NCBI RefSeq assembly: GCF_021534965.1
Contig: NZ_CP091037.1
Coordinates: 908,501-972,500, forward strand
From: Muricauda sp. SCSIO 65647
GTDB lineage: Bacteria; Bacteroidota; Bacteroidia; Flavobacteriales; Flavobacteriaceae
Length of the DNA stretch: 64,000 nucleotides
Reading direction: 5' to 3'
This document shows, piece by piece, positions 34,835-43,445 of the stretch. A program made the translations under genes and the position numbers. The notes below the pieces were generated by a model that saw nothing but the letters and a program-made list of their open reading frames with translations, was not told where the DNA came from and ran no database searches. Numbering within the stretch: position 1 is the stretch's first letter; every line of letters starts with the position of its first letter.

Positions 34835-35644
34835 TTACTCCAGATAATCGCCGATTTCCACAATATCATACTCTGTGCGATTCTTGAAAAAGTCCATTAG
34901 AATTGCACGATGTGCCGCCCCCAAAATGACCAAGACACGTTCATCGGGGCCTTGAATATGCTGGGTGATGTTCTTTAGAATAATCATATTGCGCTGGTAC
35001 CAAACCGCGTTCACGGCAGCCCCTACCTCATTTTCCGAATCGCCAATGTCTAGCAATTCTCGCAAGTAAAGGCCATTGCCCTCCTTGTCGGAAGCCTCGT
35101 TGTTCATACGTCGCAGAAAGGGTGCCAGTTGCATTTGCTTTAAAACCTCCGTCTCATGGGCCGTGTACGATTTGGCATAGTCAACAATGGCCTGAAACCT
35201 ATCCATGCTATTATGTTCTTCACAGTATTTCAAGACCTGTTCAAAGGGCATGTCCATTTTATGGTCAATGGCATAAATGGAGTCGTGCTGTAATTGGTAC
35301 GCCAAACGAAATCCGACCTGATAGGTTTCGCTCAAGGGCAGTTCAAAGGTTTTTGATCGATAGTCTTGATAACGCTTTTGAAGGGTGTCCTGTCTTTTCA
35401 AGGGATACTCGACTAGAATCTTGGTCGGTTCGTATGCTTTTAGCCGGTCGACCAACTGCTGTATTTCTGTCTGTCGTTTTTCACCTGCGACCTCTTGCAT
35501 GACAATGCCTGCGATATCAGTGCTTCCTCCGAAGTGGAAAGTGCCCAAAAGGGCAATCTTTGGTTTGGTGTTCGTATCTGGATGCTGCCCGCTCGCCACC
35601 AGTGAAATCAAAAGGGTCATACATAGAAAGGATATGGTTCTCAT
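34835..35644 (-). CDS. DUF5694 / TraB-like exported protein
   Basis: 269 residues with signal peptide MRTISFLCMTLLISLVASGQ. GTFHFGG near the N-terminus, a conserved ILVEYP and the C-terminal LVILGAAHRAIL resemble the paired Gly/His motifs of the TraB/TIKI protease-like superfamily, to which DUF5694 is related. Periplasmic hydrolase activity is inferred. The gene is separate from the MarR gene, both leftward, with about 100 bases between them. Confidence 0.78.
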   Translation of the reverse strand: MRTISFLCMTLLISLVASGQHPDTNTKPKIALLGTFHFGGSTDIAGIVMQEVAGEKRQTEIQQLVDRLKAYEPTKILVEYPLKRQDTLQKRYQDYRSKTFELPLSETYQVGFRLAYQLQHDSIYAIDHKMDMPFEQVLKYCEEHNSMDRFQAIVDYAKSYTAHETEVLKQMQLAPFLRRMNNEASDKEGNGLYLRELLDIGDSENEVGAAVNAVWYQRNMIILKNITQHIQGPDERVLVILGAAHRAILMDFFKNRTEYDIVEIGDYLE

Positions 35645-35750
35645 CGTGCCATTTATGGGTTGCCTACTTTGAAAGACGACACTTCTTAATCGCAGGTTAC
35701 ATTTTTTTGAAGAAAATTGGGAGTGTTTGTGGGAAGCATGCCATTGGCCG

Positions 35751-36194
35751 TTAAGTCTTGTAATTCTCCCCTATTTGATCCAATACCTTTAAGAAGGTCT
35801 CGAACTCGATGACATCTAAGTGGTTGATGGCCTGTTTTCGAAGGGCGAAAGCATGAGGCAGTACCTCTTCGATGATTTGTTGGCCTTCAGGGGTCAATTC
35901 GAGTTTAAACCTTTTTTGGTCGCCATCGAAGCGTGTCTTATTGATCCACCCCTTGCGTTCGAGTCCGCCGATGACCCGTGAAATGGTCGCCCGATTGCGA
36001 AAATTTGATTGCACGATATCTCGTTGTGAGGCCCCATCGCCCAGTTCGTAGATCTGGTGCAGAATCACCCATTGTTCAATGGTCATATCAACACCCAATC
36101 CATCAAATTTTCGCAAATAGGCATCCTGTACCTTTCGCAGCACAAGATCAAGGTGCAATCCGATTCCTGATATTTTGTCTATTTGGCTGAGCAT
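35751..36194 (-). CDS. MarR-family transcriptional regulator
   Basis: 147 residues with the MarR winged helix: MTIEQWVILHQIYELGDGAS, then QRDIVQSNFRNRATISRVIG (recognition helix) and LERKGWINKTRFDGDQKRFK (wing). It is divergent from hppD, with 178 bases between the start codons, and likely controls the tyrosine/homogentisate genes as HmgR-type repressors do, releasing DNA when a pathway intermediate binds. Two dyads in the gap are possible sites. Confidence 0.9.
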   Translation of the reverse strand: MLSQIDKISGIGLHLDLVLRKVQDAYLRKFDGLGVDMTIEQWVILHQIYELGDGASQRDIVQSNFRNRATISRVIGGLERKGWINKTRFDGDQKRFKLELTPEGQQIIEEVLPHAFALRKQAINHLDVIEFETFLKVLDQIGENYKT

Positions 36195-36214
36195 TGCTAT
36201 TAAAATTCCATACT

Positions 36215-36255
36215 AGCCTGTCAAAGCCCCTCTAAAGGTCACACTTTGATAGGCT
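36215..36255. promoter_or_regulatory. Inverted repeat between marR and hppD
   Basis: Arms AGCCTGTCAAAG (36215-36226) and CTTTGATAGGCT (36244-36255) match at 11 of 12 positions across 17 bases. It is just upstream of the marR start and may serve autoregulation or act as a folded leader. Confidence 0.5.
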
Positions 36256-36319
36256 GGGTGTGGCAAGCAGTCTTTACTAAAATTTTCTTACGAAATCATT
36301 TTCGTGAGCCAAAATTACG

Positions 36320-36339
36320 TATTTTTGTTGCATCAACAA
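36320..36339 (+). promoter_or_regulatory. hppD promoter -7 element with overlapping operator
   Basis: TATTTTTG (36320-36327) matches the Bacteroidetes -7 element TAnnTTTG. The perfect dyad TTGTTG-CAT-CAACAA (36325-36339) overlaps it by three bases. No good -33 TTTG lies 19 bases upstream, which fits a regulated promoter. The dyad is the likely binding site of the divergent MarR regulator. Confidence 0.6.
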
Positions 36340-36372
36340 CAAAATTGGTTCAAAATCAAAAAAATAGAGATC

Positions 36373-37506
36373 ATGGAAACGACAGCCATCCCCAAAATTC
36401 ACGATGCCGCCAAAGATTTCATGCCCATCAACGGTACCGATTACATTGAGTTATATGTGGGCAATTCACGGCAGGCAGCCCACTATTACAAGACCGCATT
36501 TGGCTTTCAATCATATGCCTATGCCGGACTCGAAACCGGACTCAAAGACCGCGAGAGTTACGTGGTCATTCAAGATAAGATACGGTTGGTGTTGACCTCT
36601 CCCTTAAAAAGTGGTACCGATATCGGTCGTCATATCGACCAACATGGCGATGGGGTGAAAGTAGTGGCTCTTTGGGTCGATGATGCCAAATACGCCTATG
36701 AAACCACCATTGCCCGAGGGGCAAGGTCATACATGGAGCCCGTTACCGAAGAAGATGACCACGGCAAGGTGGTACGTGCGGGTATTCACACCTATGGTGA
36801 GACGGTCCATATTTTTGTGGAACGCAAAGATTACAACGGAATCTTCTTGCCCGGATATAAAAAATGGGAGACCCCTGATTACAATCCCACGCCCACAGGC
36901 TTAAAATATGTTGACCACATGGTCGGCAACGTAGGTTGGAACAAAATGAACCATTGGGTCGAGTTCTACGAAAAAGTAATGGGCTTTGTCAATATTCTCT
37001 CGTTTGATGACAACGATATTTCTACCGAATATACCGCTTTGATGAGCAAGGTGATGAGCAATGGAAACGGTCGAATCAAATTTCCCATCAACGAACCTGC
37101 CGAGGGCAAGAAAAAATCACAGGTCGAAGAGTACCTCGATTTCTATGAAGGCGAGGGCGTGCAACACATTGCAGTGGCCACCGATGATATCATCAAAACC
37201 GTTCGCGACCTTAAAAATCGTGGCGTTGAATTCTTGCGTGTGCCGGCTACCTACTATGACGCGGTGACCGACAGGGTGGGCAAAATCGATGAAGATATTG
37301 AACCACTTAGAGAGCTTGGTATTTTGGTCGACCGAGATGATGAAGGTTACTTGTTACAGATTTTTACCCGTCCTGTAGAACCAAGACCCACTATGTTTTT
37401 TGAAATCATTCAAAGAAAGGGCGCACAGTCGTTCGGAAAAGGTAACTTTAAGGCACTCTTTGAAGCCATTGAGCGTGAACAAGAGATAAGAGGAACATTG
37501 CACTAA
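36373..37506 (+). CDS. hppD: 4-hydroxyphenylpyruvate dioxygenase
   Basis: Non-haem Fe(II) enzyme that converts 4-hydroxyphenylpyruvate to homogentisate, the second step of tyrosine degradation. 377 residues from METTAIPKIHDAAKDF. Iron ligands are visible in GLKYVDHMVGNV (His), EGVQHIAVATDD (His) and TMFFEIIQRKG (Glu). The C-terminal helix GKGNFKALFEAIEREQEIRG is typical. The frame runs 23 codons further up, through the operator and promoter, so the later ATG is chosen. It heads the run hppD-hmgA-fahA. Confidence 0.97.
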   Translation: METTAIPKIHDAAKDFMPINGTDYIELYVGNSRQAAHYYKTAFGFQSYAYAGLETGLKDRESYVVIQDKIRLVLTSPLKSGTDIGRHIDQHGDGVKVVALWVDDAKYAYETTIARGARSYMEPVTEEDDHGKVVRAGIHTYGETVHIFVERKDYNGIFLPGYKKWETPDYNPTPTGLKYVDHMVGNVGWNKMNHWVEFYEKVMGFVNILSFDDNDISTEYTALMSKVMSNGNGRIKFPINEPAEGKKKSQVEEYLDFYEGEGVQHIAVATDDIIKTVRDLKNRGVEFLRVPATYYDAVTDRVGKIDEDIEPLRELGILVDRDDEGYLLQIFTRPVEPRPTMFFEIIQRKGAQSFGKGNFKALFEAIEREQEIRGTLH

Positions 37507-37607
37507 CGAGTTATGAGTGTAGCGTTTAGAGTTATGCCCAAAACATACTCACAACTCATAACCCATAACTCAGAACTCTACACTCAGAACCCATAACTTT
37601 AAAAAAA
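37507..37607. repeat. Low-complexity inverted repeat between hppD and hmgA
   Basis: AGTTATGAGTGTAG near 37511 is answered by CTACACTC and CATAACT near 37581-37599. Between them run short units of the form AACTC-ATAACCC-ATAACTC-AGAACTC. It fills the whole gap of 101 bases. It looks like a mobile or slippage-made intergenic repeat; it could also fold in the mRNA and set relative expression. Confidence 0.6.
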
Positions 37608-38765
37608 ATGCCAATCTATCATAAACTCGGAAAGATTCCCCAAAAACGGCACATCCAGTTTGAAAAGCCTGAAGGGGGGCTATATTATGAGCAGTTGTTC
37701 GGCACCATCGGTTTTGATGGCATGTCTTCATTGCTCTATCATATTCATAGGCCTACACAGGTAAAGGAAGTTGAAAAACCTCTGGATGTAAATCCGAAGA
37801 TCGCGGTAGCCAAAAACATTACCTCCCGAAAATTGATAGGGTTTGATATCAAGCCGAAAGATGATTTTCTCGAGGCCCGTGAACCCCTTTTGGTGAACAG
37901 TGATGTACATGTTGGGCTAGCTGCGCCGAAGAAATCCCTGACCGAGTATTTTTACAAGAATGCCGATGCCGATGAGATGCTGTTCGTTCACAAAGGTTCA
38001 GGTACCTTGAAGACTTTTTTGGGAAACATTCCCTTTGAGTATGGCGATTACCTGATCATACCCCGTGGCATGATCTACCAGATTGAATTCGATTCGGAAG
38101 ACAATCGCATTCTCTATGCGGAGTCGTTTCACCCTATCTACACTCCCAAACGCTACCGCAACTGGTTCGGGCAATTGTTGGAGCATTCTCCCTTCTGTGA
38201 GCGCGATTACAAACTTCCCCAAGATTTGGAGGTCCATGATGAAAAGGGAGCGTTTCTAATGAAAATCAAAAAACAGGGCATGTTGCATAGTCTGGTCTAT
38301 GCCACACATCCCTTCGATGTGGTCGGATGGGATGGCTATAATTTCCCTTACGGATTTTCAATCCACAACTTTGAACCGATTACGGGTCGTGTACACCAGC
38401 CACCACCCGTGCACCAAACCTTCGAGACCGGGGCATTTGTGGTATGTTCGTTCTGCCCAAGGCTGTACGACTATCATCCAAAAGCGATTCCGGCGCCATA
38501 CAATCATTCCAACATCGATTCTGATGAGGTATTGTACTATGTCGATGGCGATTTTATGAGCCGTACCGGTATTGGCCCGGGCTACATTTCACTGCACCCG
38601 GCAGGTATTCCCCATGGGCCACACCCAGGCACTTATGAGGCCAGTATCGGCAAAAAGGGAACAGAAGAGCTAGCGGTCATGATCGATACGTTCAAGCCGT
38701 TACAACTTACCGAGAATGCCATGAAAATCGATGATGGCAAGTATTACAGCTCTTGGTTAGAATAA
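37608..38765 (+). CDS. hmgA: Homogentisate 1,2-dioxygenase
   Basis: Cupin-fold Fe(II) ring-cleaving enzyme that turns homogentisate into maleylacetoacetate. 385 residues, somewhat shorter than the 430-450 of proteobacterial HmgA but normal for Bacteroidetes. Recognised from GLYYEQLFGTIGFDGMSSLL, ADADEMLFVHKGSGTLKTFL, YNHSNIDSDEVLYYVDGDFM (iron-binding His/Glu region) and LHPAGIPHGPHPGTYEASIG. Second gene of the tyrosine cluster. Confidence 0.95.
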   Translation: MPIYHKLGKIPQKRHIQFEKPEGGLYYEQLFGTIGFDGMSSLLYHIHRPTQVKEVEKPLDVNPKIAVAKNITSRKLIGFDIKPKDDFLEAREPLLVNSDVHVGLAAPKKSLTEYFYKNADADEMLFVHKGSGTLKTFLGNIPFEYGDYLIIPRGMIYQIEFDSEDNRILYAESFHPIYTPKRYRNWFGQLLEHSPFCERDYKLPQDLEVHDEKGAFLMKIKKQGMLHSLVYATHPFDVVGWDGYNFPYGFSIHNFEPITGRVHQPPPVHQTFETGAFVVCSFCPRLYDYHPKAIPAPYNHSNIDSDEVLYYVDGDFMSRTGIGPGYISLHPAGIPHGPHPGTYEASIGKKGTEELAVMIDTFKPLQLTENAMKIDDGKYYSSWLE

Positions 38766-38781
38766 ACTAAAAACACAAAAA

Positions 38782-38879
38782 TGTCATTTCGATGGGGTGA
38801 AGCGGCAAGAAATCTAGATTTCCCGATTGTTGCGTACCGATAGCCATTGGGAGTTATCTGAACCCATTTCAAAATGACA
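38782..38879. repeat. Palindromic intergenic repeat element (TGTCATTT...AAATGACA)
   Basis: About 98 bases bounded by TGTCATTTCGATGGG and CCCATTTCAAAATGACA, which pair almost fully. Inside, GAAATC-TA-GATTTC is a small perfect palindrome. Elements of this outline are common between genes in Flavobacteriaceae and behave like REP or MITE sequences. Here it separates hmgA from fahA. Confidence 0.7.
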
Positions 38880-38896
38880 AAACACATCGCTATAGC

Positions 38897-40117
38897 ATGA
38901 TCATAAACATACCTGAAAACTCAGATTTTTCGATCCATAACATTCCATTCGGAATTTTTTCCACAAAAGATAGAAGTCCGCGTGCCGGTGTTGCCGTAGG
39001 CGACCATATTTTAGATTTGGCGGCCACGGCAGAATTGGATGTATTTGATTTCAATACAGCGGTATTCGAACGCAAAGACCTCAACGATTTCATTTTTTTG
39101 GGAAAGGAAATCACCTCAAAAGTTCGAAAAGACATTCAACATTGGCTACAAGATGATGCCTCGCCATTGGCAGGAAAACCAGAACTTTTTGTGAAACGGT
39201 CAGAGGCCCGGATGCACATGCCCGTTTGCGTGGGCGACTATACCGATTTCTATTCGAGCATCGAGCATGCCACCAATGTGGGCAAAATGTTCCGCGACCC
39301 TGAGAACGCCCTGTTGCCCAACTGGAAGCATATTCCCGTGGGGTACCATGGCAGGGCAAGTTCGATAATTATCAGCGACCAACCCATTTATCGCCCCAAG
39401 GGCCAGACCTTGCCAAAAGATTCGAACACACCCGTTTTCGGTCCATCACAGCGATTGGATTTTGAGCTCGAAATGGGTTTTGTTGTTGGAAAGAAAACGA
39501 CCTTGGGCGAATCAGTCTCTACGGCTGAAGCAGAAGACTATATCTTCGGATTGGTATTGTTCAATGATTGGTCGGCCCGTGATATACAGAAATGGGAGTA
39601 CGTGCCTCTAGGACCTTTTTTGGCCAAAAACTTTGCCTCTTCCATCTCGCCATGGATAGTTACGTTAGATGCTCTGGAACCATTTAAAGTCGAAGGGCCT
39701 GAACAAAAACCCGAAGTACTCCCCTATTTGCAATATGAGGGAAAGAAGAATTATGACATTGATCTAGAAGTGGCCTTGGCCCCCGAAAACGGCGAAGCCG
39801 AAACGATATGCCGTTCCAACTTCAAATATATGTACTGGAACATGGCCCAACAATTGGCGCACCATACGGTGAACGGTTGTAATGTTCACGTAGGCGACAT
39901 GATGGCCTCAGGTACCATTTCAGGTAAGGGTGAAGATTCATATGGCTCTATGCTTGAACTGGCCTGGATGGGCACTAAACCCCTGACATTGAAAGATGGT
40001 TCAGAACGAAAGTTCATCAATGACGGTGATACGGTCGTCATGCGTGGCCATGCCGAAAAAGATGGCAAGCGGGTAGGTTTTGGTGAGGTGAGAACTAAGG
40101 TGTTACCCGCAAAATAG
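38897..40117 (+). CDS. fahA: Fumarylacetoacetase
   Basis: Last enzyme of tyrosine degradation; splits fumarylacetoacetate into fumarate and acetoacetate. 406 residues. Metal and substrate site stretches are present: VGDYTDFYSSIEHATNVGKM, GYHGRASSIIISDQPIYRPK, LDFELEMGFVVGKKTTLG and VLFNDWSARDIQKWEYVPLG, then GTISGKGEDSYGSMLEL. Third catabolic gene of the cluster. No maleylacetoacetate isomerase gene lies in the window, so that step must be encoded elsewhere or be glutathione-independent. Confidence 0.96.
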   Translation: MIINIPENSDFSIHNIPFGIFSTKDRSPRAGVAVGDHILDLAATAELDVFDFNTAVFERKDLNDFIFLGKEITSKVRKDIQHWLQDDASPLAGKPELFVKRSEARMHMPVCVGDYTDFYSSIEHATNVGKMFRDPENALLPNWKHIPVGYHGRASSIIISDQPIYRPKGQTLPKDSNTPVFGPSQRLDFELEMGFVVGKKTTLGESVSTAEAEDYIFGLVLFNDWSARDIQKWEYVPLGPFLAKNFASSISPWIVTLDALEPFKVEGPEQKPEVLPYLQYEGKKNYDIDLEVALAPENGEAETICRSNFKYMYWNMAQQLAHHTVNGCNVHVGDMMASGTISGKGEDSYGSMLELAWMGTKPLTLKDGSERKFINDGDTVVMRGHAEKDGKRVGFGEVRTKVLPAK

Positions 40118-40118
40118 A

Positions 40119-41003
40119 ATGGAAAGCATTAAAACCGTTACGCCGAAAGACCTGTCGCAACCTGATTTGCACAGCATTTTACTGAGTGCCGTGGCACCGC
40201 GCCCTATATGCTTTGCGAGCACTATTGACAAAAAGGGAAATGTGAATTTGAGCCCGTTCAGTTTTTTCAACGTCTTTAGCTCGAATCCGCCCCTGATGAT
40301 CTTTTCACCGGCCCGAAGCGGCCGTGACAACAGCACAAAGCATTCATACCAGAATGTGAAAGAGGTGCCCGAAGTGGTCATCAACATCGTGAACCACCCG
40401 ATGGTCGAACAAATGTCGCTGGCCAGTACCGCTTATGAAAAGGGCACCAATGAGTTTATCAAGGCGGGCTTTGCCCAAGTGCCCAGTGAGAAGGTCGGGC
40501 CCCCACGGGTAGGCGAGGCACCTGTCTCATTCGAATGCAAGGTCACCAAGATCATTGAATTGGCCGAACTGCCTGGAGCTGGTAACCTCATTTTTGCCGA
40601 AGTGGTGCTCATACATATCAACGAGAAATACCTTGATGAACAGGGAGGTCTAGATACCACAAAACTCGATTTGGTGGGCCGTATGGGCGGTAGCTGGTAC
40701 ACCCGTTCGAGCGGTGATTCCTTATTCGAAATTCCGAAACCCATTCGAACCAAGGGCATTGGGGTAGATCAATTACCAGAAGGAATTCGCGAAAGCGAAA
40801 TATTGACGGGCAATAATCTGGGCAGATTGGGCAATGTGGAGAAGCTTCCGACCGAAACGGAAATAGAAAATGCCGCTACCCTATCTGCTGCCAAAGGGGC
40901 GTCCACGAAACGAGAACTTCATCAGGTCGCCAAAGAACAATTGGAAGCCGGCGAAACCGAATTGGCGCTGGCCGTATTGCTATATGCCGAAAAAATCGAT
41001 TGA
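40119..41003 (+). CDS. Flavin reductase-like FMN-binding protein
   Basis: 294 residues with the split-barrel FMN-binding domain: PRPICFASTIDKKGNVNLSP, FSFFNVFSSNPPLMIFSPAR and NIVNHPMVEQMSLAS. The C-terminal 80 residues are an additional helical part. It starts one base after the fahA stop and overlaps the next ATG (TGATG), so it is translated with the tyrosine cluster. An aromatic hydroxylase partner or a role in redox supply is conceivable, but no partner oxygenase is adjacent. Confidence 0.87.
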   Translation: MESIKTVTPKDLSQPDLHSILLSAVAPRPICFASTIDKKGNVNLSPFSFFNVFSSNPPLMIFSPARSGRDNSTKHSYQNVKEVPEVVINIVNHPMVEQMSLASTAYEKGTNEFIKAGFAQVPSEKVGPPRVGEAPVSFECKVTKIIELAELPGAGNLIFAEVVLIHINEKYLDEQGGLDTTKLDLVGRMGGSWYTRSSGDSLFEIPKPIRTKGIGVDQLPEGIRESEILTGNNLGRLGNVEKLPTETEIENAATLSAAKGASTKRELHQVAKEQLEAGETELALAVLLYAEKID

Positions 41004-42097
41004 TGGAAAAGGGAATCGAATCCATTTTTAAACCCTATCTAGAACCCAAGGAGATTTATAAGGGCGGGAAAAACCTGCCTGAAAATCCCACCCAGAAGAT
41101 TTATAAACTGTCTTCGAACGAAAATCCCTTGGGGCAATCGCCCAAGGCAACGGAAGCATTATTAAAAGCTGCCCAAAATTTGGCCCTTTATCCCGATCAG
41201 ACCGATATACGCCTGCGGAAAGCCTTGGTCGATCATTTTGGTGGGCAACTGACCGTCGATCAATTTATTTGCGGCAATAGCGGTTCTGAAATCATCGATA
41301 TGGTTTTACGGGCCTTTATCAACGAGGGTGACGAGGTGATTTTTTCGAACCCCTGTTTTTTGCCCTATTCGGTGTTTTCTCGATGGTACGGAGCCAAACA
41401 GATCGATATTCGATTAAAAGACCCTGATTATTCTTTGGATGTGGAGGGTATCTTGAGCGCCATTACCAAACGCACGAAAATCATCTTTCTGACGAGTCCG
41501 AACAACCCGACGGGCACCTACATTCAAAAAACCGTTCTAGAGGATTTCTTGGCAAGGATTCCCAAAAATGTTCTTGTGGTGTATGATGAGGTGTACCGGC
41601 ACTTTGCAGATGCAGATGATTATGTAACCGCATTGCCCTATGTACTACAGGGCCATAATATTGTCGCACTCAACAGTTTCTCAAAGACCTATGGCTTGGC
41701 AGGGCAACGTATAGGGTACTGCTATACCACCCTGAAAATTGCAAATTACATCCGTCAGATACACAAACCTTTTCTGTTGCCCCTAACCTCTATCGAAGCG
41801 GCCATAGGTGCCCTGAATGACCATGGGTTTGTTGAAGAGACCGTGAAAACTGTTTTACGGGGCAGAAAATTTTTCGCTGGTGAATTCGACCGATTGGGCA
41901 TCAAATACTGGCCAAGCCAAGCAAATTTCTTCATTATCGACCCCCCGATACCCGAGATGAAATTCACCGATGCCCTGATGGATGAGGGGGTTATGGTGCG
42001 GCCTGTTTCGCAATTCGGGGCCCTTGGAAAAGTACGGATCACCGTTGGTGATCAAGAGGCGAATGAGGCCTTGGTATCTGCCCTAAAAAAAATGTAG
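41003..42097 (+). CDS. HisC-like pyridoxal-phosphate aminotransferase (probable aromatic aminotransferase)
   Basis: Class I/II aminotransferase of 364 residues, HisC-like: LSSNENPLGQSPKATEALLK, ICGNSGSEIIDMVLRAFINE, FLTSPNNPTGTYI and the PLP-lysine in NSFSKTYGLAGQRIGY (Lys228). Its start overlaps the preceding stop as TGATG. No other histidine gene is near, while the three preceding enzymes consume 4-hydroxyphenylpyruvate, so I infer that it makes this keto acid from tyrosine. HisC and aromatic aminotransferases are hard to separate by sequence, and it may serve both. Confidence 0.88.
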   Translation: MEKGIESIFKPYLEPKEIYKGGKNLPENPTQKIYKLSSNENPLGQSPKATEALLKAAQNLALYPDQTDIRLRKALVDHFGGQLTVDQFICGNSGSEIIDMVLRAFINEGDEVIFSNPCFLPYSVFSRWYGAKQIDIRLKDPDYSLDVEGILSAITKRTKIIFLTSPNNPTGTYIQKTVLEDFLARIPKNVLVVYDEVYRHFADADDYVTALPYVLQGHNIVALNSFSKTYGLAGQRIGYCYTTLKIANYIRQIHKPFLLPLTSIEAAIGALNDHGFVEETVKTVLRGRKFFAGEFDRLGIKYWPSQANFFIIDPPIPEMKFTDALMDEGVMVRPVSQFGALGKVRITVGDQEANEALVSALKKM

Positions 42098-42099
42098 CT

Positions 42100-42975
42100 T
42101 CATTCGCATTCTTCTGGAATCTCCCTGGCAATTCTTTGTCTGTAGTTGCTGATTTCTTGATTGAAGATCGATGAGCTGGTCGCTCTTGCCATTCTTGACC
42201 TCAAATCTTTGAGATAATCGGTATTCAAACAACCCACTTGGTTTATGATGGAAATAGACTGGTCTATAAAGCCAATCAGAAATGAAGGGGAATCATTTTT
42301 TAAAGACCCGTATTCCAACATTCCTATATTTACCCCTAAACCGTATAATCCAGAACAGCTAGCCGCCGTGCTGTTTGGCCCGGCTCCTTTTTTATACATA
42401 TACCGTATTTCATAATCATAAACGTCATCATTGCTTGCATCAGTGGTAGTGGCAATACGTACAGTGAAAAAAGCTTCATCAGAAATACTTGACAAACCGA
42501 TTTTGATGGAAAAACGACTTGATCTCGGTAAATGGGAACCTCCCAGGGCATATGCATAATTCGTGCCCCCAATTTCAATTCCGGAAAAGCCTGATTTCTT
42601 ATCCCTCAACAATGCGGAGCCGGTGCTAGTACCTCCAATGGTGACCTTGGCACTATTGTTATAACAGTTCCCTGAAGTTCGATTGGCTGATATTGTGGCG
42701 TTTACGGTTTGCCCCACCTTTAATGTGGAAATATCTGAATCAAACGACCATGAAAATGCATAAGATTCTGTACAGCCATCATTCAATTTTAAATATGTTT
42801 CTACCCTACCTCCCCTACTATCGGCCTGAACGGATATCGGTTCCCGTTTTTTGGTCTCATAGTAGCTATAATAAGCTAGGCCTTTATCTATTGAGGCAAG
42901 TCGCAAATTATCGGATTGAGCTGTAACCGTTACGGCAAAAAAGAGGAGTACTGTAAGCATTGTCAGTTTATTCAT
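42100..42975 (-). CDS. Secreted cysteine-containing protein, new family, paralog A
   Basis: 291 residues from the ATG at 42975 (MNKLTMLTVLLFFAVTVTAQ, a signal peptide). No known domain. It shares with the protein at 44754-45587 a Cys block (DGCTESYAFSWSFDSD here, GCVGSYEIRWTFSKD there), a second Cys in SCSGLYGLGVNIGMLEYGSL, and a C-terminal helical block CLNTDYLKDLRSRMARA. The four conserved Cys positions suggest two disulfides in the periplasm or outside. It is the last gene of a leftward unit with three lipoproteins and overlaps nothing. A TTG upstream (42984) is the only other start. Confidence 0.8.
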   Translation of the reverse strand: MNKLTMLTVLLFFAVTVTAQSDNLRLASIDKGLAYYSYYETKKREPISVQADSRGGRVETYLKLNDGCTESYAFSWSFDSDISTLKVGQTVNATISANRTSGNCYNNSAKVTIGGTSTGSALLRDKKSGFSGIEIGGTNYAYALGGSHLPRSSRFSIKIGLSSISDEAFFTVRIATTTDASNDDVYDYEIRYMYKKGAGPNSTAASCSGLYGLGVNIGMLEYGSLKNDSPSFLIGFIDQSISIINQVGCLNTDYLKDLRSRMARATSSSIFNQEISNYRQRIAREIPEECE

Positions 42976-42993
42976 GATCTTCAAGGTTTTGTT

Positions 42994-43434
42994 TTAATAG
43001 AAAATATCCCACCGAATACCGTTGGTCAAGCTATGGCAATAAAACACCATAAGTTCATTGCCCGAGGGTTCCAACTCTTCATCTGAAACTCCATTGAAAA
43101 TGAACGGAATATTTGCCTCTGCAATGGCTTCTTCAGAAGACGGGAAAAATATCTTTACATTAATTGATTCACCATCACTGACCAAGCCCAATGAACGATC
43201 CGCTTCTTCGGTCGGTGCAAGATCAAATGATTCTTGGTCTCCATCAGGGTAAGTGATCAAAAAGTTAAAGGTGAGCCCGGCCTCATTGCAATTATTGGCC
43301 CCATTATTCAAAAATGAGGCAAAAAACTGTGCTTCGACAAGATTTTCCAAATCTTCTTCCTCTTCACAGGAAAAGGACAGAAACACCAGCAAAACTGCCA
43401 GTAGAAATCTTCTGTTCATACTCATGGTTTTCAT
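42994..43434 (-). CDS. Lipoprotein of unknown function, 146 residues
   Basis: Start MKTMSMNRRFLLAVLLVFLS with lipobox LSFSC, followed directly by an acidic run EEEEDLENL, a motif that could retain it on the inner side or signal surface export in Bacteroidetes. The rest is beta-rich (FNFLITYPDGDQESFDLAPT). No family recognised. Second from last in the leftward unit; it starts 11 bases after the previous stop. Confidence 0.78.
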   Translation of the reverse strand: MKTMSMNRRFLLAVLLVFLSFSCEEEEDLENLVEAQFFASFLNNGANNCNEAGLTFNFLITYPDGDQESFDLAPTEEADRSLGLVSDGESINVKIFFPSSEEAIAEANIPFIFNGVSDEELEPSGNELMVFYCHSLTNGIRWDIFY

Positions 43435-43445
43435 GATCTGCCTAC

